Shown: one piece after another, positions 31,229-36,584 of the stretch | Position numbering within the stretch: the first letter of the stretch is position 1 | How the letters are laid out: every line of letters starts with the position of its first letter | Source: a virus | IMG/VR virus record: IMGVR_UViG_3300036770_000738 | Span: 1-38,340 of that record | Strand: one strand, 5' to 3' | Length of the DNA: 38,340 nt | Position numbers and translations under genes: made by a program | Notes under the pieces: model-generated | Told to the model about the DNA's origin: nothing | What the model saw: the letters and a program-made list of their open reading frames with translations, nothing else | Database searches by the model: none

Positions 31229-31400
31229 GCGGGTTATCCTTTTGTGCTTGTAACACGTTGTAACGCTCGGTAACGATCTGTAACCGCGTCGGCGCCTTGT
31301 ACCGCCGTCCCTCGCCGCGCGCCACTTGTCGGCGCGCGACGTCGATCCAGCGGCCCATGCGGCGGCGCCACCACTCGCTAACCGTCGGTGTCCGGCTCAT
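31185..31400 (-). CDS. Small basic hypothetical protein, 71 residues
   Basis: I chose ATG at 31400, which overlaps the end of the upstream gene by 23 bases, over a longer in-frame extension. The product is very basic (SEWWRRRMGRWIDVARRQVA, ending RTRRRRH). The coding segment for LQIVTERYNVLQ contains four GTTAC pentamers at 10-bp spacing, which is not a codon-based repeat. Either the DNA carries a binding array inside a gene, or this frame is not a gene at all. It has no recognised domain. Confidence 0.4.
   Translation of the reverse strand: MSRTPTVSEWWRRRMGRWIDVARRQVARGEGRRYKAPTRLQIVTERYNVLQAQKDNPRDLLCIDRTRRRRH
31250..31284. repeat. Four GTAAC pentamers at exact 10-bp spacing
   Basis: GTAAC occurs at 31250-31254, 31260-31264, 31270-31274 and 31280-31284, each separated by five unrelated bases. 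Ten base pairs is about one helical turn, so all four copies face the same side of the DNA. Ten is not a multiple of three, so the repeat is not a by-product of repeated amino acids. It is likely a cooperative protein-binding array (operator or replication element). Confidence 0.7.
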
Positions 31401-31566
31401 GCTTGAACCGATCCAGCGCGCGGCGTGCGATCGCTTGCGCCTCGGTCGGATCGCGGGCGATGGTGTCGAGTGCCAACTGGTAATGCAGTAGCGTTTCGAC
31501 CGCCCTGGCGTAGTTGTCAACGATCCGCCCGAATTGCTCGCTCGATAGCATGGCGTCACGGCTCAT
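31378..31566 (-). CDS. Small helical hypothetical protein, 62 residues
   Basis: ATG at 31566 follows a purine-rich ggggcgag site. The product (MSRDAMLSSEQFGRIVDNYA, then LLHYQLALDTIARDPTEAQA) is amphipathic and acidic-basic mixed, with no known domain. It lies downstream of the GTTAAC cluster in the leftward operon. Codon pattern and start signal support a gene. The function is unknown. Confidence 0.55.
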   Translation of the reverse strand: MSRDAMLSSEQFGRIVDNYARAVETLLHYQLALDTIARDPTEAQAIARRALDRFKHEPDTDG

Positions 31567-31579
31567 CGCTCGCCCCTTG

Positions 31580-31629
31580 ACGTGTTAACAAAATCAAAAA
31601 ACGTTAACACGTTTTGCCAACATGTTAAC
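31580..31629. repeat. Cluster of three GTTAAC sites with a 10-bp inverted repeat
   Basis: GTTAAC lies at 31584-31589, 31603-31608 and 31624-31629, centre distances 19 and 21 bp, close to two helical turns each. The first two are part of a perfect 10-bp inverted repeat, ACGTGTTAAC (31580-31589) and GTTAACACGT (31603-31612), with a 13-base A-rich gap. It lies in the intergenic leader of the 62-residue gene. It may be an operator; on the plus strand it is followed by TTTT, so a weak terminator is an alternative. Confidence 0.55.
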
Positions 31630-31633
31630 GCCG

Positions 31634-31993
31634 TCATCGCTCGCACTCCCGCACGAGTCGCTCGATGAACCAGAGCGCCTTGCGGTATTCCTCCGCCCGT
31701 GCGGCGTCATGGTCGCCGTGCTTATGCCCGACTCGCGATAGATACTTGATCGCGCTCAAACGCAAGTACCCCTCGAACTCTTCAGGCGTACTTTTGGCGC
31801 GCATGTAGTCGATGGTTTCGATGCCGCCAACCTTGTAATGATCGGGGTTGATCGCATCGCCTGGCGTAGTGACGGCCTTCGGATCGAACGGGCGCGACGC
31901 CTGAAAGTCTCGATAGGCGGTCTCGAAGTCGTCGGGCGGGCGTCCTAAGTCGCGCCCAAATTCTAGGTACTCACTCAACGTTAACTTGGTCAT
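31634..31993 (-). CDS. DUF3310 protein (T7 gp1.7-like nucleotide kinase family)
   Basis: The 119-residue protein has the DUF3310 core: INPDHYKVGGIETIDYMRAK, then EFEGYLRLSAIKYLSRVGHK and EEYRKALWFIERLV in the C-terminal half. T7 gp1.7, a nucleotide kinase, contains this domain. The stand-alone form is common in phages, and its activity is not certain. ATG at 31993 is preceded by aaagggga. A role in nucleotide supply would fit with the replication genes. Confidence 0.85.
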   Translation of the reverse strand: MTKLTLSEYLEFGRDLGRPPDDFETAYRDFQASRPFDPKAVTTPGDAINPDHYKVGGIETIDYMRAKSTPEEFEGYLRLSAIKYLSRVGHKHGDHDAARAEEYRKALWFIERLVRECER

Positions 31994-32004
31994 GATGTTC
32001 CCCT

Positions 32005-32121
32005 TTAATGGTAGTCAATACCGCTGCGTCGGCAACGCACGTTGGGCGCTGGCACTTGCCGCCACTCATAGTCGACGCATGCGCGCCAGCGCCGCCGTAG
32101 CGCTCGGATCCAGCGGATCAC
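32005..32121 (-). CDS. Putative 38-residue basic protein
   Basis: GTG at 32121 overlaps the upstream TGA (GTGA), and the frame ends with TAA at 32005-32007, just before the ribosome site of the DUF3310 gene. The product is MIRWIRALRRRWRACVDYEW followed by RQVPAPNVRCRRSGIDYH. It fills the only space between two genes and is coupled to the upstream one. It has no domain; two cysteines are present. The short length makes it tentative. Confidence 0.4.
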   Translation of the reverse strand: MIRWIRALRRRWRACVDYEWRQVPAPNVRCRRSGIDYH

Positions 32122-32474
32122 GGTAGCGACTCCCACGCGCTCGCCTTGCGCTCGATGACGTCGAAATTTTTAATCGGCCAGCGCCGTAGGATGCGCTCAT
32201 CAGGCCAAGCGAGTAGCACCGTGCCCGCATCGTGCCGCCAGCACCCTTCCGCCGTCATGCCGTCGCCCGTGTAGTAAAACGCACGGCGCATGCCGGCAAG
32301 GTTCGCCTTAGTCGTGCCGAGCGCGAGCGCGTCTAGCTTGAGCTCGCATGGGCTAGTCGTCAGGATCGTGCGCCCCTTGCGGTCTCCCTTAACGCCTGAC
32401 ACGGCGAACGTGTCGGCGTGGGCGGTCATGGTCAGTGTGGCAGCAAGCGCCGCCGTTAAGATTGCAGTCTTCAT
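32118..32474 (-). CDS. Exported (periplasmic) hypothetical protein
   Basis: I chose ATG at 32474 (MKTAILTAALAATLTMTAHA) over an earlier in-frame start; the product is 118 residues. Residues 1-20 form a Sec signal peptide with an AHA cleavage site before Asp21. The mature chain has two cysteines (SPCELKLD and AEGCWRHD) that could form a disulfide, and a GTVLLAWPDERI motif. Early phage genes encoding secreted proteins can alter the host envelope or block superinfection, which is inference here. Ribosome site ggag is about 12 bases upstream. Confidence 0.7.
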   Translation of the reverse strand: MKTAILTAALAATLTMTAHADTFAVSGVKGDRKGRTILTTSPCELKLDALALGTTKANLAGMRRAFYYTGDGMTAEGCWRHDAGTVLLAWPDERILRRWPIKNFDVIERKASAWESLP

Positions 32475-32493
32475 TGCGTGTTGTCTCCGTTGT

Positions 32494-32673
32494 TTATAGA
32501 TCATGCTCAGAACCAATAGTCCACTCGATGGCTTCCCATTCGAGCTCGCCGTGCGGCGTGTAGCCATCGCGTACTATGCGCTCGGCGACGTCATGGGCGT
32601 CGTCTTCGTTTGCTGCGGCGACTGTAACCCGCTCGGTTACAGTCGCCGAAAAGGTTATTTCGTAGATGTTCAT
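32494..32673 (-). CDS. Small hypothetical protein, 59 residues
   Basis: ATG at 32673 follows a strong ribosome site (ggaggt, 7 bases upstream). The product reads MNIYEITFSATVTERVTVAA and continues ANEDDAHDVAERIVRDGYTP, a beta-strand then helix pattern seen in short phage proteins of unknown function. It is acidic toward the C-terminus. A perfect 14-bp inverted repeat lies within its 5' third (32616-32648). The start signal makes it a confident gene despite its length. Confidence 0.65.
   Translation of the reverse strand: MNIYEITFSATVTERVTVAAANEDDAHDVAERIVRDGYTPHGELEWEAIEWTIGSEHDL
32616..32648. repeat. Perfect 14-bp inverted repeat with 5-base loop
   Basis: CGGCGACTGTAACC (32616-32629) and GGTTACAGTCGCCG (32635-32648) are exact reverse complements around CGCTC. 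The element lies inside the 59-residue gene, where it encodes a SATVTERVTVAA segment. No T-run follows on either strand. The inner part, TGTAACCCGCTCGGTTAC, resembles the TGTAACGCTCGGTAAC found in the pentamer array at 31259-31274, so a common binding protein is possible. Confidence 0.6.
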
Positions 32674-32676
32674 CGG

Positions 32677-32940
32677 TTAGACCTCCGCGCGATAGTAGGC
32701 GAGCCAATCGCCTGCAAAATCTGAAAATTGTTTGCGCGAATAGAGCACGCCTGCACGCTCGCGCGGCGGTTTCAAACATATGTCGATGCGTTGCATATCG
32801 CTCCGATCATGCGCGGCGCGTGCGATCGCGTCCGCCTGGTTCCACGTATCGCACGCGATCACGAGCACGTTACGCTTGCCCTGGGCGGCGCCCCATCCGC
32901 TTAAAAATTTGTCGGTCATTCTCACGAAATACTTACTCAC
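32677..32940 (-). CDS. Conserved small phage protein (SGWGxAxGK family)
   Basis: The 87-residue protein starts at GTG 32940, overlapping the upstream TGA (GTGA). A later ATG at residue 8 is a possible alternative. Its phrase FVRMTDKFLSGWGAAQGKRN, then VLVIACDTWNQADAIARAAH, is one I recognise from many phage genomes without a known function. The C-terminal FSDFAGDWLAYY is also conserved. It has no membrane segment. It is part of the leftward accessory operon. Confidence 0.72.
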   Translation of the reverse strand: MSKYFVRMTDKFLSGWGAAQGKRNVLVIACDTWNQADAIARAAHDRSDMQRIDICLKPPRERAGVLYSRKQFSDFAGDWLAYYRAEV

Positions 32941-33383
32941 GATTGCACCCCGGCGGCGGTCGCCACTTCATCAATGATCGAGTCTGCATCGCGCGTGCAG
33001 GATCGGTTGAGCGTCCAATACCGATTGCCGATCCGTACATACCATGCGTGAATATCGGCGGCGAGCGCCTCGGTGACGAAAAACGTTTCGTAGTTTTCCG
33101 ATCGGCGCCACTTGCCTGGTGGCAACACGTTAAGCATTTCGTGGAACATTTCGCGCGTCACTTCAAACGGCGCGTGGCAGTAGGCCGCCACTTGCGCGTC
33201 GTCGATCATGCGGCACGCATCATCGAACGGCACGAGCTGCATATGCTCGCCACGCACGGCGCGCACTTCGGCCAGCGTCTCGCGATCGTACTGGGTACGC
33301 CACTCGCCATTTTGGTAGACGGCTAGGGAATACAAATGCGTTTTGCCTGGTTCATAGAATGCCATCATGTTTTCGGTCTGCAT
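32937..33383 (-). CDS. DUF1419-like hypothetical protein, 148 residues
   Basis: The protein starts at ATG 33383 after a tcctttag complement that reads as aagga on the minus strand. Its C-terminal half, FEVTREMFHEMLNVLPPGKW then FFVTEALAADIHAWYVRIGN, resembles DUF1419 proteins of alphaproteobacteria and phages (from memory). The N-terminal half (LYSLAVYQNGEWRTQYDRET) looks like a small beta domain. The function is unknown. Confidence 0.6.
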   Translation of the reverse strand: MQTENMMAFYEPGKTHLYSLAVYQNGEWRTQYDRETLAEVRAVRGEHMQLVPFDDACRMIDDAQVAAYCHAPFEVTREMFHEMLNVLPPGKWRRSENYETFFVTEALAADIHAWYVRIGNRYWTLNRSCTRDADSIIDEVATAAGVQS

Positions 33384-33410
33384 GGTGTAGTTTCCTTTAG
33401 GCTAGGTTAG

Positions 33411-33436
33411 AAAATGGGCGGCCATGGGCGCCGCCC
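33411..33436 (-). terminator. Leftward intrinsic-type terminator after the clamp-like gene
   Basis: GGGCGGC (33416-33422) and GCCGCCC (33430-33436) form a 7-bp GC stem with a 7-base loop. On the minus strand the stem is followed by ATTTTCT, with four T residues at 33414-33411. It lies 12 bases after the clamp-like stop. It may reduce transcription into the downstream genes. Confidence 0.5.
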
Positions 33437-33447
33437 TGGTTGATGGG

Positions 33448-34083
33448 TTAGGCCGCCGCCGCAGGCGACACGGGCAGCATGTCGAGCCACTCGGGGTTAT
33501 CCACGCTCGACGGCATGTCGCATCGAAACGGCATGATCACGCCCACACTATCGCCGGCCAGTAGCACGCGCGCGGGCCCGCCGTCGCCATGCTCGGCGCC
33601 GTTATACGCAACGGCCGGCGAGTACTTCGCGCCGAGTAGCTTGTTCGCTTTTTTAAATGCGTGCATATAGTCTGCATCCAACTGTTGCGGGCGGCCGGAC
33701 ACGGTGCGTGGCACGACACGGCGCCAGTCTGGGAATTGACCGTCGATCAGTGGCGCCGTCGTGTTAGCGCCGCCGGCATTGACGGTCACACTGCGCGCGG
33801 CCGTGTCGATCGACACCGATAGCGGCGCGTCCTTGTAGGCGGGTTTCATCAACTCCAATAGCGGCCGGTTAATGATGTATTGACCTGGTACGGGCGGCGC
33901 GTCGTCGTCGCTGGGCTCGAGCTCGACAGCGACGGCGATCAGGATATGGCCATTGGTTGCGACCGCTACCGCATCATGCGCGCGGACGTCAATACATACG
34001 CCGTTGAGATAGTAACGGCGGTCATCCTTAGCGGCGGCGAGTAGCAAAGCCTTAACGGTAGCCATGGGGGTAATGAATTTCAT
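33448..34083 (-). CDS. DNA polymerase III beta-clamp-like protein
   Basis: The 211-residue protein has phrases of bacterial beta-clamp domains: HDAVAVATNGHILIAVAVEL, GQYIINRPLLELMKPAY, the GQFPDWRRVVP motif and, near the end, SVGVIMPFRCDM, which resembles the terminal PMR motif of clamps. A full clamp has about 366 residues in three domains; this one appears to have two. Sliding clamps tether polymerases to DNA. Whether this works with the phage polymerase or interferes with the host clamp is unknown. Ribosome site is aaagga. Confidence 0.72.
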   Translation of the reverse strand: MKFITPMATVKALLLAAAKDDRRYYLNGVCIDVRAHDAVAVATNGHILIAVAVELEPSDDDAPPVPGQYIINRPLLELMKPAYKDAPLSVSIDTAARSVTVNAGGANTTAPLIDGQFPDWRRVVPRTVSGRPQQLDADYMHAFKKANKLLGAKYSPAVAYNGAEHGDGGPARVLLAGDSVGVIMPFRCDMPSSVDNPEWLDMLPVSPAAAA

Positions 34084-34134
34084 GATGCTAATTTCCTTTA
34101 GGTTAGTTTAGTGAACGGGATAACTTTACAGAGT

Positions 34135-34266
34135 TTAGTCACGGGCTGCAAGGCATATCAAACCAAACGTTTGACAGTAGGCGGCGGCGAGTAATGTCGG
34201 CGCGCCGAAATAAGCGCCCGCGATACATAGGCCGGTGAGAATGAAAAAGAGTGTCGAGAATTTCAT
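34135..34266 (-). CDS. Small single-span membrane protein, 43 residues
   Basis: I chose ATG at 34266 (MKFSTLFFILTGLCIAGAYF), which overlaps the upstream TGA (ATGA) and has ggagg 7 bases upstream; a longer in-frame extension overlaps the upstream gene. Residues about 5-33 are hydrophobic and may form one or two short helices, with a QTFGLICLAARD tail. Small early membrane proteins of phages often act on the host envelope, though no function can be assigned. Confidence 0.6.
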   Translation of the reverse strand: MKFSTLFFILTGLCIAGAYFGAPTLLAAAYCQTFGLICLAARD

Positions 34267-34439
34267 TCGGCATCCTCCAGCATGTAGGGGTAGACAGATT
34301 CGATACTCGGGAACGTGTAGTCCCACACTACCGGCTGGATGTCGACGCGCCCGTTAGCGTTGCGCTCGGACGTCACTTTGTAGAGTAGGCCGACCTCATT
34401 GGCGTCGCGGTATTCGGGTTTGATGTAAACGAGTCGCAT
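34263..34439 (-). CDS. Small hypothetical protein, 58 residues
   Basis: ATG at 34439 overlaps the upstream TAA (taATG), and TGA at 34263-34265 overlaps the next ATG. The product begins MRLVYIKPEYRDANEVGLLY and continues with VTSERNANGRVDIQPVVWDY, a beta-rich acidic chain with no known domain. Tight coupling on both sides supports it. The function is unknown. Confidence 0.6.
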   Translation of the reverse strand: MRLVYIKPEYRDANEVGLLYKVTSERNANGRVDIQPVVWDYTFPSIESVYPYMLEDAE

Positions 34440-34714
34440 TAGATAGCCTCCCGCGCCATTGTTTCGAGTTTAGCGATGACGTTTTGGCGGGCTAAATAGT
34501 CGGGGATCGCTCCGATCACGCAATCCGTTTCGTTATAGTCGTAAGCGCGCATGATCGCGGCCTGCGTGAGCTCGCACGGTGCGCTTGTGACATATCTAAT
34601 ACCGCGATCTACGTCGACGAATAGCACGCGACCGTCGGCGAGTTTTTCGGCGGCGATGCGCTGGCCCTTATCGGTATATCCTCGGCGGGTGTTAAAAGTG
34701 ATGATGTTTGACAT
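34439..34714 (-). CDS. Hypothetical protein, first gene of the leftward operon
   Basis: I chose ATG at 34714 (MSNIITFNTRRGYTDKGQRI), with ggag 6 bases upstream, over an earlier in-frame start that would overlap the promoter; the product is 91 residues. It has a two-strand beta segment (EKLADGRVLFVDVDRGIRYV), a TSAPCELTQAAI motif and a helical C-terminus. No family is recognised. It follows the promoter at 34762-34789 closely and should be expressed early. Confidence 0.65.
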   Translation of the reverse strand: MSNIITFNTRRGYTDKGQRIAAEKLADGRVLFVDVDRGIRYVTSAPCELTQAAIMRAYDYNETDCVIGAIPDYLARQNVIAKLETMAREAI

Positions 34715-34761
34715 GGTTTTCTCCGTTGCGTCCAGGGCGCGTTGTTTTGGCTGGAGCACTC

Positions 34762-34789
34762 ATCATATATAGGCGCAAAACCTTGTCAA
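34762..34789 (-). promoter_or_regulatory. Early leftward sigma70 promoter
   Basis: On the minus strand, TTGACA (34789-34784) and TATGAT (34767-34762) are separated by 16 bp, about 50 bases before ATG 34714. Upstream bases on the minus strand (AAGAAAATGC) resemble those before the 24421 promoter (AAAACAATGC), and both continue TTGACAAG. This is the best consensus promoter in the window and would drive the whole leftward accessory operon. Confidence 0.75.
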
Positions 34790-34826
34790 GCATTTTCTTA
34801 CACTAGCGACCATTATGCGGTTGTTT

Positions 34827-35198
34827 TGTGGGTAGCGTGTGGGTAGCGTTTGGGTAATGAAAACGAGGGCAGATTGCCCACACAAAATGCCTGTATACAT
34901 AGGGCGCGAGTGCTCTGTGGGCAAAATGGTCATGTAATTTTCTGACCCTGTGACTTCTTAATTTTATGCGCATAAAACGTGTGGGCGTGCATAAAGTCGA
35001 GCGCCGCCGACTTTTGTGGGCATGCCCACATTGCCCACATTGCCCACAAACTCCCCCGCCCCCATGCCCCCGCCCGCATGCTTGTGGGTCATGTGGGCAA
35101 TTGCAAACGGATTGCCCACATTGCCCACACGTCATGGCTGCGTGGCTGCGTGTCATGGTTGCCTGACACTTGCGTGGGCTATGCCCACATTGCCCACC
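34827..35198. repeat. Iteron-like array of TGTGGGY / RCCCACA repeats
   Basis: Fourteen exact copies of TGTGGGY or its complement RCCCACA lie within 372 bases. Two tandem 11-mers TGTGGGTAGCG at 34827 and 34838 are followed by a degenerate third at 34849. Single units lie at 34874, 34916, 34980 and 35015. Tandem 9-mers (A/T)TGCCCACA lie at 35022, 35031 and 35040, at 35112 and 35121, and at 35181 with a degenerate unit at 35190. An inverted pair lies at 35083 and 35092. Bases 35015-35030 form the perfect palindrome TGTGGGCATGCCCACA. The region is noncoding and fits an origin or control region. Confidence 0.75.
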
Positions 35199-35212
35199 AC
35201 GCTGGCATGCCT

Positions 35213-35230
35213 GTTATGTTATAACATAAC
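35213..35230. repeat. 18-bp perfect palindrome
   Basis: GTTATGTTATAACATAAC is exactly its own reverse complement. It lies 15 bases after the last iteron unit and 370 bases before the small terminase start. AT-rich palindromes of this length are typical operators for dimeric regulators. No phage regulator gene is recognised nearby, so the binding protein is unknown. Confidence 0.65.
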
Positions 35231-35599
35231 GTCTTACACGCGCGGGTCGTCGGCTGATGGGCTAATCGCCGAGAGCATGGGGGGGGGAGGGCCGAGGGGC
35301 AACCGGTCATAGTTATGGTGGTTCCGCAAGAAAAATTTTTTTTTATTTTTAGCAAACAACCACCCGCATCCTTTATTAAGCCTTCTTGCTAATAAAGCAT
35401 TTCCTGTTATCCTTAAATAACGATGTCTGACGTGATGCGCACGTAGCGATCGGGAGGTAGCTGAAGGGTTCCCCCGCCCACCATCTAAGGCACTCCGCCC
35501 CGACACACAGGCTCGACGGTTGTTCGAGATCGCGGCCTCCCGGCAGGTGAACCCTGCACATCGCTTGTCTTTTGCTTACACGGTCATTAAAGTCACCGC
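35231..35599. other. Noncoding stretch with G9 tract, AT-rich tract and paired segments
   Basis: No convincing gene is present on either strand. Nine consecutive G residues lie at 35279-35287, with further G runs to 35299. An AT-rich tract at 35331-35351 reads AAAAATTTTTTTTTATTTTTA, a possible DNA-unwinding element. Segments CGGGAGG (35452-35458) and CCTCCCG (35537-35543) can pair, as can AGGGTTC (35466-35472) and GAACCCT (35550-35556); the order would be a pseudoknot. A strong promoter before the small terminase is not evident. Confidence 0.5.
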
Positions 35600-36151
35600 A
35601 TGTTCAAATCGCTCCCGCTGACGACACGCGAGCTCAAAGCCACCGAAGAGCGCCTTCAGGCGATTTATGACGCCGCTGCCCTCGGGCTAAAGGGTGATAG
35701 CCTTGCATTAGCCGCCGGCATGTTGCCGGTGGAATATCGACGGCTGTGCCAGATGGACCCTCTGGCGGCGATGGCGGAGGCGAAAGGGCGTGCTGACAGT
35801 GAGGCTGAGGCTGCGGGGCAGTTGCGTGACGCGGCTCGCAATGGCGATAGCAAGGCTGCTCTGTCTATCCTCCAGCACCTGCATGGCTGGGTCGCCAAGC
35901 AGCAGGTCCAAGTCGACGTCACCCAGCAGATCAGCGTCATCGCCGCGCTGCAAGAGGCGGAGTCTCGCGTCATCAATGGCCGAGTATTGTCGGCTGCACC
36001 GGCTGCATTAGAAGGTGCTATAATTGACGAAGCCCCGAACCGTTCCAGCGGATCGAGGCTTCTAACCGATCAACCTGTAAGAGAGGCTGAACATGGCTAC
36101 CAAAATTCTAACGCAAGCTCGATTGAAAGAGCTACTGCATTACAACCCTGA
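35600..36151 (+). CDS. Terminase small subunit-like protein
   Basis: The 183-residue protein has an N-terminal helical domain (LKATEERLQAIYDAAALGLK then GDSLALAAGMLPVEYRRL) suited to a helix-turn-helix, and the AARNGDSKAALSILQHLHGW segment frequent in small terminases. This subunit recognises the packaging site and activates the large terminase. Position before the large terminase agrees. The last 20 residues are encoded in the overlap with the HNH gene, so the original C-terminus may have been replaced. The ribosome site is weak (aaag). Confidence 0.72.
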   Translation: MFKSLPLTTRELKATEERLQAIYDAAALGLKGDSLALAAGMLPVEYRRLCQMDPLAAMAEAKGRADSEAEAAGQLRDAARNGDSKAALSILQHLHGWVAKQQVQVDVTQQISVIAALQEAESRVINGRVLSAAPAALEGAIIDEAPNRSSGSRLLTDQPVREAEHGYQNSNASSIERATALQP

Positions 36152-36584
36152 CACCGGGCGGTTTACATGGCTTCAGCCATGCAACCGTTTTAGCCAAGTA
36201 AGGTCCGGCGACCCCGCTGGCACGCTGCATAAGCGAGGATACATCCATATTAAAGTAGAAGGCCAAAGCTATAAGGCGCATCGCCTAGCTTGGCTATACG
36301 TACATGGTCGTTGGCCTGAGCCGGCTATTGATCACATTAACCGAATTAAAAACGACAACCGGATAGTTAATTTGCGTGAAGCCGATCAGCTTCGTAATAT
36401 GCAAAACAAAAGCCGTTACAAACGTAACGTAAGCGGCTACATTGGCGTTACCCCGCACCGCGCTACAGGTAAATGGGTTGCACAAGTACAAGTTAATAAG
36501 CGTAATCATTACCTAGGCGTATACGAAACTGCCGAAACTGCGGCACTTGCATACGAACAAGCAAAAAGGCAACTTAGTATCTAA
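36093..36584 (+). CDS. HNH homing endonuclease with AP2 DNA-binding domain
   Basis: The 163-residue protein has an HNH nuclease core: H63 in KAHRLAWLYVHG, D80-H81-I-N83 in AIDHINRIKNDN, and N93 in NRIVNL. A C-terminal AP2-like domain follows (YIGVTPHRATGKWVAQVQVN, about residues 116-135, and YLGVYETAETAALAYEQA). These free-standing nucleases cut DNA at sites in uninserted relatives and spread by repair. It overlaps the small terminase by 59 bases, and its TAA overlaps the large terminase ATG. Base composition is AT-richer than the flanks, as expected for a mobile gene. Confidence 0.9.
   Translation: MATKILTQARLKELLHYNPDTGRFTWLQPCNRFSQVRSGDPAGTLHKRGYIHIKVEGQSYKAHRLAWLYVHGRWPEPAIDHINRIKNDNRIVNLREADQLRNMQNKSRYKRNVSGYIGVTPHRATGKWVAQVQVNKRNHYLGVYETAETAALAYEQAKRQLSI

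Noticed and set aside
31401-31559. N-terminal extension of the 71-residue minus gene to 124 residues
   Set aside because: The extension is the out-of-frame shadow of the gene at 31378-31566 and is Ser/Thr/Arg low-complexity. The ATG at 31400 is preferred.
34803-35156. Open frames through the iteron array, including a Cys-rich minus frame with CGQCGQCGH repeats that looks like zinc ribbons
   Set aside because: The repeats are 9 bp long, so every frame stays open and gives a three-residue repeat (CPH, AHI, PTL or CGQ). No ribosome site or codon pattern supports a gene.
35015-35198. Short repeats considered as a CRISPR array
   Set aside because: Units are 9 bp with little or no spacer and occur in both orientations; there are no cas genes. 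They are iterons or operators.
35234-35506. 90-codon minus open frame upstream of the small terminase
   Set aside because: It runs through the G9 and AT tracts, giving Pro and Lys/Phe runs, and has no ribosome site.
35452-35543. Possible tRNA (7-bp acceptor-like pairing CGGGAGG/CCTCCCG, 92 bases)
   Set aside because: The TTCGA element is not flanked by a pairing T-stem, and no anticodon arm can be drawn. It is better viewed as a generic stem.
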